Assembly: GCA_035495315.1 (NCBI GenBank)
Contig: DATJGF010000100.1
Location: 1 to 42,105 of the forward strand
Direction: 5' to 3'
Source of the DNA: DATJGF01 sp035495315
Lineage (GTDB): Bacteria > Verrucomicrobiota > Verrucomicrobiia > Limisphaerales > UBA8199
Length of the DNA stretch: 42,105 nucleotides
A program made the translations under genes and the position numbers. Under the pieces are notes generated by a model. It was not told where the DNA came from, ran no database searches, and saw nothing but the letters and a program-made list of their open reading frames with translations. Position 1 is the stretch's first letter; each line of letters opens with the position of its first letter. Below are positions 31,688 to 39,949 of the stretch, one piece after another.

Positions 31688-33893
31688 CACTTTGTCTTTT
31701 GCCGTGATCCCCCGCTGCATTGTTTACGTGCTGAGAGTTTTCCCGAAAATCTCGGAAACCTTCATCGCGTCTGAGTTAGCTGAGTTGCGCCGGCGTGGCA
31801 TTGATCTGCGCATCCTGTCGCTGCTGCCGCCCCGAGGCGATTTGATCCACGACATCGTCTCGCGGGCAGGTTTGGACAAAATCACGTGCTACGAGCCGAA
31901 GGATTTTCCAGCCGTGCTCAGAGAGTTTCGTCCACAGCTCTTGCACGCCCACTTTGCGACCGAGGCCACCGCGGCGGCGATCGAGTTGGCAACCGAAGAG
32001 CGGCTCCCGTTTACTTTCACGGCGCATGGTTACGATATTCATCGCAAGCCACCGTCAGATTTCGGTGCGCGCGCGAAAGCAGCCCGGGCCGTCGTGACTG
32101 TCTCCCACGCCAATGCCGCTTACATAACACAAACCTTTGGAGTGCCCGCTTCACACATCCGCGTCATTCCCTGCGGGGTGGATACCGAACGGTTCCGACC
32201 CGCTCCCCTTGCAGCCGCCCGGGTTGGCAAGGGCTTTGAGTTGTCTGGATCGCAGGCCGGCCCTTATCCTCGCAGTCATTCTTCAACCGTCCTCGATTAC
32301 GAGGCCGAGGACGAGCCCCCCCCACTGATCGTCTGCGTTGCGCGGCATGTGTTGGTGAAGAACCTTGGGCTGTTGTTGGACGCCTGTGCCCTGCTGGCGG
32401 AGCACGGCGTGCGGTTCCGTTGCATCCTGCTTGGCGACGGCCCCTGCCGCCGGGAGCTGGAGGCGGCCCGCGCCCGGCTTGGCCTCCTGGAAATTGTCGA
32501 AATGCGGGGCGCGGCCGAACAGAGCCAAGTGCTGGCATGGTGGCAGCACGCCGCCGTTGGAGTGCTGACCAGTGACAGCGAAGGCGTGCCGGTGAGTTTG
32601 ATGGAAGCCGCGGCGTGCGGCGTGCCGGCGGTTGCGACCTCCGTCGGCGGGGTGCCGGAATTGGTGGAAGATGGCGTGACGGGCCTTTTGGTTCCACCGC
32701 GGGATGCCCCGGCACTGGCATCGGCCCTGGAGCGATTGCTCGGGGACCAGTCCTTGAGAAGGCGCTTGGGTGAGGCCGCGCGACAACGCGCGCAAGAGAA
32801 GTTCTCTGTAACCCGGCAGGTGGACCAGTTGCTGGGGCTTTGGTCGGAAATCCTGGCCACGGGCGGCGCGACCCCGGTTTTCGTCAGCGACAGTTTCGGA
32901 GCTGAAAGCGACTCAGCGCTGCCGACGCTCGCTCTGGCGCTGGACCCGGTCGAAGCCAGGAACGAGCTGAAACGGCGCCTGCCGCGCTTGTCCGGCGAGA
33001 ATGGGAGGCTTCGCTTGAAAGCGATTCGCGTCGCCCGGCACAAACCTGGCCGCCGCTGTGTGGTCGAGTACGATGTCCGCGTGGAGCGGTCGGGCAAGCC
33101 GCCCGAAAGGGTGACGCTAATCGGAAAAGTTCGAGTGCGGCGCTTTGGCAACGAGGGCTATCGGCTCCTGGAAAGATTCTGGAGCGCCGGCTTTGATGCC
33201 CAGAGCGCCGACGGAATTTCTGTGCCGGAGCCGATCGGCGTTGTCCCACGATTCCAGATGTGGTTCCAGCGCAAGGTGCCCGGCGAGACCGCCACGCGTT
33301 TGTTGGGTGGACCTGAAGGGATTGAACTGGCGCGCCGAATCGCCGCGGCGATTTACAAGCTGCATCAAGCGAACATTCCCGCCGAACGCCGGCACAGCAT
33401 GGCCGATGAACTACGCATTCTTCGCGAATGTCTGGCGAAAGTCGCTGCGCTCAAACCGGATTGGAAGAACCGCTTGGAGCGAATGTCGGCGGCGTGCGAC
33501 CGCTTAGGCGCGGACTTGGCTGAGCCTCGTCCTTGCGGCATTCATCGTGATTTTTATCCGGCGCAAGTGATCGTGAATGGCCCACGGCTTTACTTGATTG
33601 ATTTCGATTTGTATTGCCTTGGCGATCCGGGGCTGGACATCGGCAATTTCATTGGCCATATGACCGAGCAAAGCCTGCGGGAACACGGCGATCCTCGCGC
33701 CCTGGCGGCGCAAGAAAATGCGCTGGAGGAAACCTTCCTGAAGCTTGCGGGGGATGAATTCCGCGCTTCTGTGCGTGCCTACACCACGCTGACGCTTGTG
33801 CGCCACATCTATTTAAGTACGCAGTTTGCCGATCGTCAGAAGCTCACCGAGGCGCTGGTGCAACTATGTGAGCAGAGACTCCGAATCGCGTGA
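31677..33893 (+). CDS. Glycosyltransferase family 4 fused to an aminoglycoside-phosphotransferase-like kinase
   Basis: This 738-residue protein has two enzymes in one chain. Residues about 12-400 are a WcaL-like GT4 (VYVLRVFPKISETFIASEL, LLHAHFATEATAAA, VSLMEAAACGVPAVATSVGG). Residues about 430-738 are an APH/choline-kinase-like phosphotransferase, with catalytic CGIHRDFYPAQV (about 620) and metal-binding LIDFDLYCLGDPGLDIGNF (about 638). A low-complexity insert (about residues 184-222) separates the two GT lobes. It probably adds a sugar and phosphorylates it or another group on the glycan. The GTG at 31677 overlaps the ABC stop; a GTG at 31704 is the alternative start. The stop is directly adjacent to the stop of the convergent gene. 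Confidence 0.85.
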   Translation: MERSTLSFAVIPRCIVYVLRVFPKISETFIASELAELRRRGIDLRILSLLPPRGDLIHDIVSRAGLDKITCYEPKDFPAVLREFRPQLLHAHFATEATAAAIELATEERLPFTFTAHGYDIHRKPPSDFGARAKAARAVVTVSHANAAYITQTFGVPASHIRVIPCGVDTERFRPAPLAAARVGKGFELSGSQAGPYPRSHSSTVLDYEAEDEPPPLIVCVARHVLVKNLGLLLDACALLAEHGVRFRCILLGDGPCRRELEAARARLGLLEIVEMRGAAEQSQVLAWWQHAAVGVLTSDSEGVPVSLMEAAACGVPAVATSVGGVPELVEDGVTGLLVPPRDAPALASALERLLGDQSLRRRLGEAARQRAQEKFSVTRQVDQLLGLWSEILATGGATPVFVSDSFGAESDSALPTLALALDPVEARNELKRRLPRLSGENGRLRLKAIRVARHKPGRRCVVEYDVRVERSGKPPERVTLIGKVRVRRFGNEGYRLLERFWSAGFDAQSADGISVPEPIGVVPRFQMWFQRKVPGETATRLLGGPEGIELARRIAAAIYKLHQANIPAERRHSMADELRILRECLAKVAALKPDWKNRLERMSAACDRLGADLAEPRPCGIHRDFYPAQVIVNGPRLYLIDFDLYCLGDPGLDIGNFIGHMTEQSLREHGDPRALAAQENALEETFLKLAGDEFRASVRAYTTLTLVRHIYLSTQFADRQKLTEALVQLCEQRLRIA

Positions 33894-35933
33894 TTACTGC
33901 AAGTGGATGCGGTAAAACCGGCTCGGCGCGGTTGCATTTGTGTCCGCTTGGTTAGTGACATTTCCTTGGCCGATGACCCCCGGTAAAACGGCTGACCAAA
34001 CCGCGCTAGTCATTGAGTTTTTGTATTCCAACACGTGATTCGATCCGGCGAGAGTGGTGAAATAGACTGTTGCGGTCGACCCCGTCTTTGTGGTGGCAGT
34101 GATTGTAACTCCCGTAAGCGCGCAGTTCGTGGCCAGCGTTCCGAAAATGCTAATGTTCCCCAGAATCGTTCCGCAGCCTGTGACCGTGGCGTTGTCGGAA
34201 ATGACCAATCCATCGGCGAACGAGTACGTTCCGCCGAGCAACTGGAAAGTGGCTGGATGCGTTCCATCACCGACAACGAACGGCAGTCCGTTCGACACTA
34301 GCGCGCTCTTGGCCTGTAATGTGCCGCCGTTGAAGATGAATTGGCCGGTACTGTTAGTCAAAAGCAGGCTGTCGGTGGTTACGTTGCCTTGGTTAAGCGC
34401 GAACGCGCCACTTTGGACAGCCAGATAAGCTGGGCTGCCGCCGCTGGTGATGGTCAGGTTGCCACCAACCACTGATACCTGACCGGTGGAGATTGCCGAA
34501 GTGCCGACCAAAAGATTCGAGGTGAGTAGCAGGCTTCCTCCAGCAAGGGTTAAGGTGCCACTTGGGACATTGGTTACGGGCAGCATCGTGAAGGAGTCCG
34601 TCACCACCGTGGATAATGCAACAAAGGTGCTCCTTGCTTGCATTGTGCCGTTGGATATCGTCAGATCACCCATACCTTCGTGCCCGACCCAAATGATGTC
34701 ATTGGTCAGGGAAAGAAGGCCACCATTAAGCAGCACATGGCCCACAGAGTTGCTGAATCGGCCAATTGAAAGCGCATCGAGCATGAACACCTGGGCGTTG
34801 CTTTGCAGAGTGAGCGTGCCAACCGCCCCGTCATGCCGGCCCACTGACACGTTGGTCAGCATGACGAGGGCATTCGATACTGTCATTTGCCCCGGACCGT
34901 ACCTGCCGATCGCCGTGGTGTCATTAGTGGCAAAGAGTTGGCCTCCAGTAATCAAGGCTGTTCCCGAGCCAGTTCCAAAGCCGCTGCTATCGTCGCCAAG
35001 GTGAAGCTCTGCGAACGAAACTACAGTACCGCCGCTCAGGTTGAATTGCCCCTGTCCTATATTGCCAATCTGAAGCCAATCGTTGGTCGTCCTTGACCTG
35101 ATGGTCAATTGCCCGCCAGTCACTGAAAGAAAGCCATCGGCGTTATTTCCCACTGAAAGGGAGGCGAACGTGGCATTGCCACCGGTTATGGTCATTTGGC
35201 CAAATCCGCTCTTCCCAACATAAGTAATATCATTCGTCGCCAGTAACTGCCCGCCTGTAACCGAAACCATCCCGGTGGAATTGACCGCATAACCTACCGT
35301 GAGTAACGACGATGCATTCAGCGTTCCGTCTCCAACAGTGAGGATACCTTGTGCGCCACTCACCGCGCCCAGTTGCAGCGAGGAAACCAGCATTGTGCCA
35401 CCGTTCAATGTGAGACTGCCGACGCCCGTATTTTTCCTCCCCAGCCGCGTCGCTGTTATAGCGGTACAATCTATCAAACCACTGTCCAACACCGCGCTGC
35501 CGGCCCCGAGGTCGAAATTTCCCAAACCGCTCGTGGCACGCAACGCCGAGTTAGTGATATAAAGAGCCCCACGCCGATCCACAACCAGGGCGCGGGAAAG
35601 TTGCAACGGCAGATTCGTTGTCAAATCCACCAGCGCGAGTGTGTTGGTCGAGCCGGCAGGAGCTGAAATAGTCAGATTTGTAAGTGCGAGGTTCAGTGAG
35701 GGGGTGGCCGCGTCAATGGTAACTGTTTTGGTGCCTGTATTCGTAATCAGGATGTAAGTAAAGGTGGAATCTGGGGGTACACCGCTGGACCAGTTCGAGC
35801 CGGTCCGCCACAAACCGCTCGAACTATTGGTCCAGAGGTTGGTTGTGTCGGCAACCAATGGTTCACCCGAGCCGAGATAGACCGCCAAGCAAGCCAGCCA
35901 AGCAAGTTGCGGCCGAGATAAGCAGCCGAACAT
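33894..35933 (-). CDS. Secreted beta-strand-repeat (autotransporter-type) protein
   Basis: The 679-residue protein has an N-terminal signal region (WLACLAVYLGSGEPLVA). A long series of short, Gly/Thr/Asn-rich beta repeats follows, of the type SxGxGTLTLxGGTLxxT, as in autotransporter-associated beta-strand repeat (PATR-like) passengers. The units of about 35-40 residues alternate GxxxVGxx and xxxTGGQLLATN phrases, as expected for a beta-helix. The C-terminal 70 residues (FTTLAGSNHVLEYKNS to FYRIHLQ) form a conserved tail frequent in verrucomicrobial secreted proteins. No membrane beta-barrel is present, so it is not a classical type V autotransporter. It is convergent with the glycan operon with no gap. 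Confidence 0.82.
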   Translation of the reverse strand: MFGCLSRPQLAWLACLAVYLGSGEPLVADTTNLWTNSSSGLWRTGSNWSSGVPPDSTFTYILITNTGTKTVTIDAATPSLNLALTNLTISAPAGSTNTLALVDLTTNLPLQLSRALVVDRRGALYITNSALRATSGLGNFDLGAGSAVLDSGLIDCTAITATRLGRKNTGVGSLTLNGGTMLVSSLQLGAVSGAQGILTVGDGTLNASSLLTVGYAVNSTGMVSVTGGQLLATNDITYVGKSGFGQMTITGGNATFASLSVGNNADGFLSVTGGQLTIRSRTTNDWLQIGNIGQGQFNLSGGTVVSFAELHLGDDSSGFGTGSGTALITGGQLFATNDTTAIGRYGPGQMTVSNALVMLTNVSVGRHDGAVGTLTLQSNAQVFMLDALSIGRFSNSVGHVLLNGGLLSLTNDIIWVGHEGMGDLTISNGTMQARSTFVALSTVVTDSFTMLPVTNVPSGTLTLAGGSLLLTSNLLVGTSAISTGQVSVVGGNLTITSGGSPAYLAVQSGAFALNQGNVTTDSLLLTNSTGQFIFNGGTLQAKSALVSNGLPFVVGDGTHPATFQLLGGTYSFADGLVISDNATVTGCGTILGNISIFGTLATNCALTGVTITATTKTGSTATVYFTTLAGSNHVLEYKNSMTSAVWSAVLPGVIGQGNVTNQADTNATAPSRFYRIHLQ

Positions 35934-36094
35934 AAAATGCGGGTCATTTTACACTACAAATCTGTGTCGGACGAATTCTTGCTCATGGGGTTACTAACCT
36001 ATATCGTCCGCATTTTCTTCGGAGCAAGCTATCTTCTAAAGATCATTTCTCGTTTTGACTCAAGTGCTGCTATCGTAATTTTGGGCAGCGTTGC

Positions 36095-37003
36095 ATGAAA
36101 AGACCCTTCAAGGTTCAAGGCTCGGAGTTCAAAGCTCAAGCTTGGAGGCTGGATGACCCGATCGCATGCCGCTCCTCCATCGAGCCTCACTCCTCGAGAC
36201 TCAGGCTTCTTGCACTCGTTATTCGTCATCCGCCAATCGTCATCGCTTCTGCCTTCAGCCTGATCGAGTTACTGGTCGTTATTGCAATCATATCTATTCT
36301 TGCGGGGATGCTACTTCCCGCTCTGGCGACTGCCAAGGAAAGGGCCCGCAGCATTGCTTGTATTAACAACCTGAAACAGATCGGCGCGGCGATGACCATG
36401 TACTCCGACGACCACAGCGGCTTCCTTGTTCCCGTCGAGTATGATGTGAAAAACGGCGCCGCTTTTCGCTCAGGATGGCCCAGCCTCCTTTACGACTCTA
36501 AATATCTTCCCGCAGAGACGGCCCCGACTTTTTACGCCGTCAAGTTGGGTAATTACGTGTTCCACTGTCCGGCCGGGCTGCCCAGCGTTTACCGGTTCAA
36601 CCCTACCAGCCGCGATGATCCCGAAGGCGCCAAGGCTTGGCCTTCGCCTTCCGAGAAGACGCATCACACCTATCACATTGATTGCTGGTATGGTATTAAC
36701 GGCTCGACTTCACATCCCGAAAAGTGGCCTTTTACCCGCATTCCCATGGATGGCGCTCCAAACTCCACCTGCAACAAATTTAGCGCGGCCGCCAAATACC
36801 CCCGGATGCCAGTCATTTTTGATGGGTTCTGGATGCACAATGGCAAGGATGAGCGGATCAATGCCCGCCATAACAGGAACCGGCGCTCGAACATTTTATT
36901 CTTTGACAACAGCGCAGCCTCCTTCGACACCTTTGCGGTGCCCACGGTGCATTCCAGCAAAGTGCTCAATGGCATCCAATGGCGGTTTCCACACGAGAAC
37001 TGA
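36095..37003 (+). CDS. Type II secretion / pilin-like pseudopilin with an unusual leader
   Basis: The 302-residue frame carries an N-terminal methylation motif: SAF-SLIELLVVIAIISILAG with the +5 Glu, preceded by Ala instead of Gly at -1. The globular part has the style of verrucomicrobial pseudopilin-like secreted proteins: NNLKQIGAAMTMYSDDH, CP and PP loops, and HNRNRRSNILFFDNS near the end, a loose version of the H-x9-DG motif. The leader is 54 residues, far longer than usual. It is encoded by phrase-like repeat DNA (GTTCAAGGCTC, GTTCAAAGCTC and ATTCGTCATCCGCC words). ATG 36095 is the only conventional start in frame. It may be exported and polymerised or surface-bound. Confidence 0.75.
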   Translation: MKRPFKVQGSEFKAQAWRLDDPIACRSSIEPHSSRLRLLALVIRHPPIVIASAFSLIELLVVIAIISILAGMLLPALATAKERARSIACINNLKQIGAAMTMYSDDHSGFLVPVEYDVKNGAAFRSGWPSLLYDSKYLPAETAPTFYAVKLGNYVFHCPAGLPSVYRFNPTSRDDPEGAKAWPSPSEKTHHTYHIDCWYGINGSTSHPEKWPFTRIPMDGAPNSTCNKFSAAAKYPRMPVIFDGFWMHNGKDERINARHNRNRRSNILFFDNSAASFDTFAVPTVHSSKVLNGIQWRFPHEN

Positions 37004-37110
37004 AAGCCTGAAGCGTTGAATCGCTGAAGGTAAGGGATGCAACAGATGGGAACTGAATTTGACGGTTGAACGATTGAACGAGTCAAGGTTTGAGCGAATT
37101 CACCTGGCCA

Positions 37111-37764
37111 ATGCCGCCACGAACAAAAAATGCCCTCCTCGCAGTCATATCGCTGCTCGTTATCGCCTGCTCGGCGGCATGGATTTATTATTATCAATTC
37201 AAAGCGCCCAAACATGATGTAGGCCTACATCAGCGCATCGGCGAAATCATGGCTGAGCAAACCGCAAGTCTCGTTGGTCCCAAAGGTCGCCTCGTCCTCA
37301 TCACCATCCCGACAGGGCCGGAGCCGGAATTGCGCACGCAGTTGGAGGCCTTCCGTCGTAGGCTCAAAACGCTTGGCGAATACGATTTCAAAGAGCATGA
37401 GCTGGATACGAAGGACCAGCCCAAATATAGTCTGGGCGCTGGCCTTTCGGGGCGCCGTTTTGTTCGCACGGTCAAAAACAATCCCAAGGCCGACGGCATC
37501 GTGTCCTTCGTTGGCGCGCCCAAGCTCTCCGACGAAGAACTGGCCGACCTGTCTAAAGCGCCAAAATTCATCGCCGAAGCCCGTTCACCCGACCAACTCC
37601 CGAAGCTTTTTCAAAAGCAGATTATTCAGGTGGCAATCGTTTCTCGTTTTGTTTTCCCCGCCCCGGACCCCCGAGCACCCAAAACCCCCCAACAATGGTT
37701 CGACAAGCGCTATCAAATCGTCACCGCCGACGCCGCTAAAACTATCCCGGAGACAGTCGAATGA
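37111..37764 (+). CDS. Membrane-anchored hypothetical protein
   Basis: The product has one N-terminal transmembrane helix (residues about 7-27, ALLAVISLLVIACSAAWIYYYQF) and a periplasmic domain of about 195 residues with alternating helices and strands (RLVLITIPTG, ADGIVSFVGAPKLSDEELADLSKAPKFIAEA in part). The fold might resemble a periplasmic binding or TolB-like domain; I have no family name. I chose ATG 37111; a TTG at 37090 adds seven residues. It follows the pseudopilin by 107 bp of repeat-like DNA and could belong to the same envelope function. Its stop is in the same frame as the delta-60 remnant that follows. Confidence 0.6.
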   Translation: MPPRTKNALLAVISLLVIACSAAWIYYYQFKAPKHDVGLHQRIGEIMAEQTASLVGPKGRLVLITIPTGPEPELRTQLEAFRRRLKTLGEYDFKEHELDTKDQPKYSLGAGLSGRRFVRTVKNNPKADGIVSFVGAPKLSDEELADLSKAPKFIAEARSPDQLPKLFQKQIIQVAIVSRFVFPAPDPRAPKTPQQWFDKRYQIVTADAAKTIPETVE

Positions 37765-38605
37765 CTTTGGTCTTCGCTCGACGTCAGCTTCGACCCCGGC
37801 AGCGGCGCGGACGCGACCGTGAACGCGATCCTGATCCAGCCCGACGCGAAAATTTTGGTCGGCGGAAACTTCTCCACTATCAATGGAACGAACCACGCCA
37901 GTATCGCGCGACTCAACGCCAACGGCAGCCTCGACACGAGTTTCAATCCGGGCCCGGGCGCGCTGTTTTGGGTTAACAGCATCGCACTGCAAGCGGACCG
38001 GAAAATATTGATTGGCGGCCCGTTCACGACCTACAACGGCACGGGCCGCAGAGGAATCGCGCGACTGAATTCCGACGGCAGCCTGGATGCGACCTTCAAT
38101 CCCGGCAGCCGCGCGAATGATTGGGTTAACTCGGTTGCGCTCGCGCAGGATGGTAAAATCATCATCGGCGGCATCTTTTACGAACTTCAACGGTGCCACG
38201 CTGAATCATCTGGCGCGCCTGGGCACGAACGGCGTGGTGGACGCCGGGTTCAACATCGGCACCGGATTCAACGACACGATTCAGAGCGTACTCACTGCAG
38301 CGGACGGCACGATCGTAGTCGGCGGATTGTTCACCAGCTTCAACGGCACATCGATGAATCGCATCGCGCGATTGCTCGGCCCGACGGCTTCGCCCTCTCC
38401 ACGATTGAGCGTCTCGGTGACTGGCAACTCCGCCCTGTTCTCATGGCCGCTCAGCACGGCCGCGTTTCAACTCCAAGCCAGCCCTGCGCTCGGCAGCACT
38501 GCCTTCACCAACGTGGCCGCGCCCCTGACAACCAATGGCAGTTACGTTTCTACGACCTTGCCGGTCACAGAAAACCAGCGGTTCTTCCGACTAAAAAAAC
38601 CGTGA
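37765..38605 (+). pseudogene. Delta-60-repeat protein, truncated and frameshifted
   Basis: Immediately after the stop of the previous gene, in the same frame, reads LDVSFDPGSGADATVNAIL and then delta-60 repeats (about 45-50 residues each: QPDAKILVGGNF, LQADRKILIGGPF, AQDGKIIIGGIF, with SLDTSFNPGPG between). After the third repeat the frame changes at the T-run 38176-38179, where one extra base shifts reading. The repeats go on in the next frame (FTNFNGATLNHLARL, TIVVGGLFTSFNG) to a typical verrucomicrobial secreted-protein tail ending FFRLKKP. The signal peptide and 5' end are missing, so this is a broken surface-protein gene. A sequencing error could explain the indel but not the missing start. 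Confidence 0.8.
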
Positions 38606-38621
38606 CCCTCCGAAATTCCGT

Positions 38622-38668
38622 GCCGACAAGAATGTCGGCGATACGGCAGACAGGAATGTCTGCGCTAC
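38622..38668. repeat. Paired palindromic words of the GCTACG family
   Basis: Two hairpins with 7-bp stems and 4-base loops, GCCGACA-AGAA-TGTCGGC (38622-38639) and GCAGACA-GGAA-TGTCTGC (38646-38663), are followed by GCTACG. The design repeats that of 2628-2746. It sits between the convergent delta-60 remnant and the serA-like gene and could act in transcription ending for both. No T-run follows on either strand, so a simple intrinsic terminator is not shown. Confidence 0.6.
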
Positions 38669-38692
38669 GTTAAAAAGGAGAGAGAGGCCCCA

Positions 38693-39895
38693 TCAGTTTA
38701 TCCTGAGCAGTTCCAGGTCAATGATATCCGGGTTGCCCGATCGGATCGAAGCGACAAGCTGCGTGCTGGGCTCACTGTTCAATTGAATGCGGCAGCTGGC
38801 GGTCGCGGCGCCTTCAAAAATCACGTTCTGTACTTCCTCAATGTTAATGTCGGCGCGCCGGAGCTGATCCATGACGAAGGCCAACACACCGATACGGTCA
38901 AAGTGTCGCACCCGCAGCAGCCACTTCGCAGGCGTCCGGGTGGCGAGGTTCACGCAATTAGGGACAACGCCGGTCCCAACAAACGTTCGGATAATCCTGA
39001 TCACCTCTTCAGCAATGGCTTCCTGCGCTTGCTCGGTGGACGCACCGATATGATGACTGCCGTAAAGTTTGGGCAAGTCAAGAATTGGGTCATTGAAATC
39101 CCCCGCAGCCTGCGCCGGCTCCGGATCGAACACGTCGAGGCCCGCGCGGAGTTTCTGGGATTGAAGCGCAGCGCGCAACGCCTCCTGGTCAATTACTTCA
39201 CCGCGCGCCGTGTTGATGAGGATGGCATTGGGTTTCATTAGCGCAAGGCGGGTCGCATTGACGAGCTTGCGCGTTTCTGCTTTCAAAGCCAAATGGAGCG
39301 TAACGATATCCGACTGCCGGAAGACGTCATCCAGTTGCTCGCAACGTTCGACCCCGAGTTGACGGGCCCGTTCCGACGTCAGCGAGCGCGACCAGGCGAT
39401 CGTACGCAACCCGAATGCCTGCGCACGAAGAATGACCTCGCGGCCGATCTGGCCGACGCCAATGACTCCGAGGGTTTTTCCAAAGACGCCGTCGGCTTTG
39501 GAGAATTCTTTTTTATTCCACTTGTGTGCCCGCAAGGCGGCGACGTTTTCGGGAATGCGGCGATCGATCGCCAGCAGCAACGCAAACACAAGTTCTGCGA
39601 CCGCGATGGAGTTTTTTCCGGGGCAGTTGCTGACGAACACACCGCGAGCGCTGGCTGCCTTAATATCAATCGTATTGACACCGGCGCCCGCGCGCACGAC
39701 CAGCGCCAATTCGTTCGAAGCTTTTATCGTGTCTGAGGTAACTTCCTTGCCCCGCACGACCAGGATTTTATAGGGGCCAATGATGGCTGGTAATTCTGCG
39801 GCCGCAGCCGAGGGCTTACAGGTGACTTCACAGCCAAGCTGGGTAAGGCGAGCGATATGAGTTTCCGAGAATTTATCAGCAATGAGCGTCTTCAT
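38693..39895 (-). CDS. serA: D-3-phosphoglycerate dehydrogenase-like enzyme with ACT domain
   Basis: The 400-residue protein belongs to the D-2-hydroxyacid dehydrogenases that start serine synthesis. The NAD site is GVIGVGQIGREV (about 143-154). Catalytic residues fit Arg in INTARGEVID (about 232), a Glu about 29 residues later, and His in GSHHIGASTEQAQ (about 281). The C-terminal 75 residues form an ACT domain (LRVRHFDRIGVLAFVMDQLRRADI in part), used in serine feedback control in related enzymes. It has the short 400-residue form, like the E. coli protein. It starts at ATG 39895, 54 bp downstream of gdhA on the same strand, so the two may be cotranscribed in amino-acid metabolism. Confidence 0.88.
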   Translation of the reverse strand: MKTLIADKFSETHIARLTQLGCEVTCKPSAAAAELPAIIGPYKILVVRGKEVTSDTIKASNELALVVRAGAGVNTIDIKAASARGVFVSNCPGKNSIAVAELVFALLLAIDRRIPENVAALRAHKWNKKEFSKADGVFGKTLGVIGVGQIGREVILRAQAFGLRTIAWSRSLTSERARQLGVERCEQLDDVFRQSDIVTLHLALKAETRKLVNATRLALMKPNAILINTARGEVIDQEALRAALQSQKLRAGLDVFDPEPAQAAGDFNDPILDLPKLYGSHHIGASTEQAQEAIAEEVIRIIRTFVGTGVVPNCVNLATRTPAKWLLRVRHFDRIGVLAFVMDQLRRADINIEEVQNVIFEGAATASCRIQLNSEPSTQLVASIRSGNPDIIDLELLRIN

Positions 39896-39949
39896 AAAAC
39901 TTGTTCTTTTCGCGATGCAAAAATCAGATCCGGGATGTCGAAGTTGACG

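Noticed and set aside
38622..38668. Intrinsic terminator
   Set aside because: Stable hairpins are present, but no run of T follows on either strand at a suitable distance.
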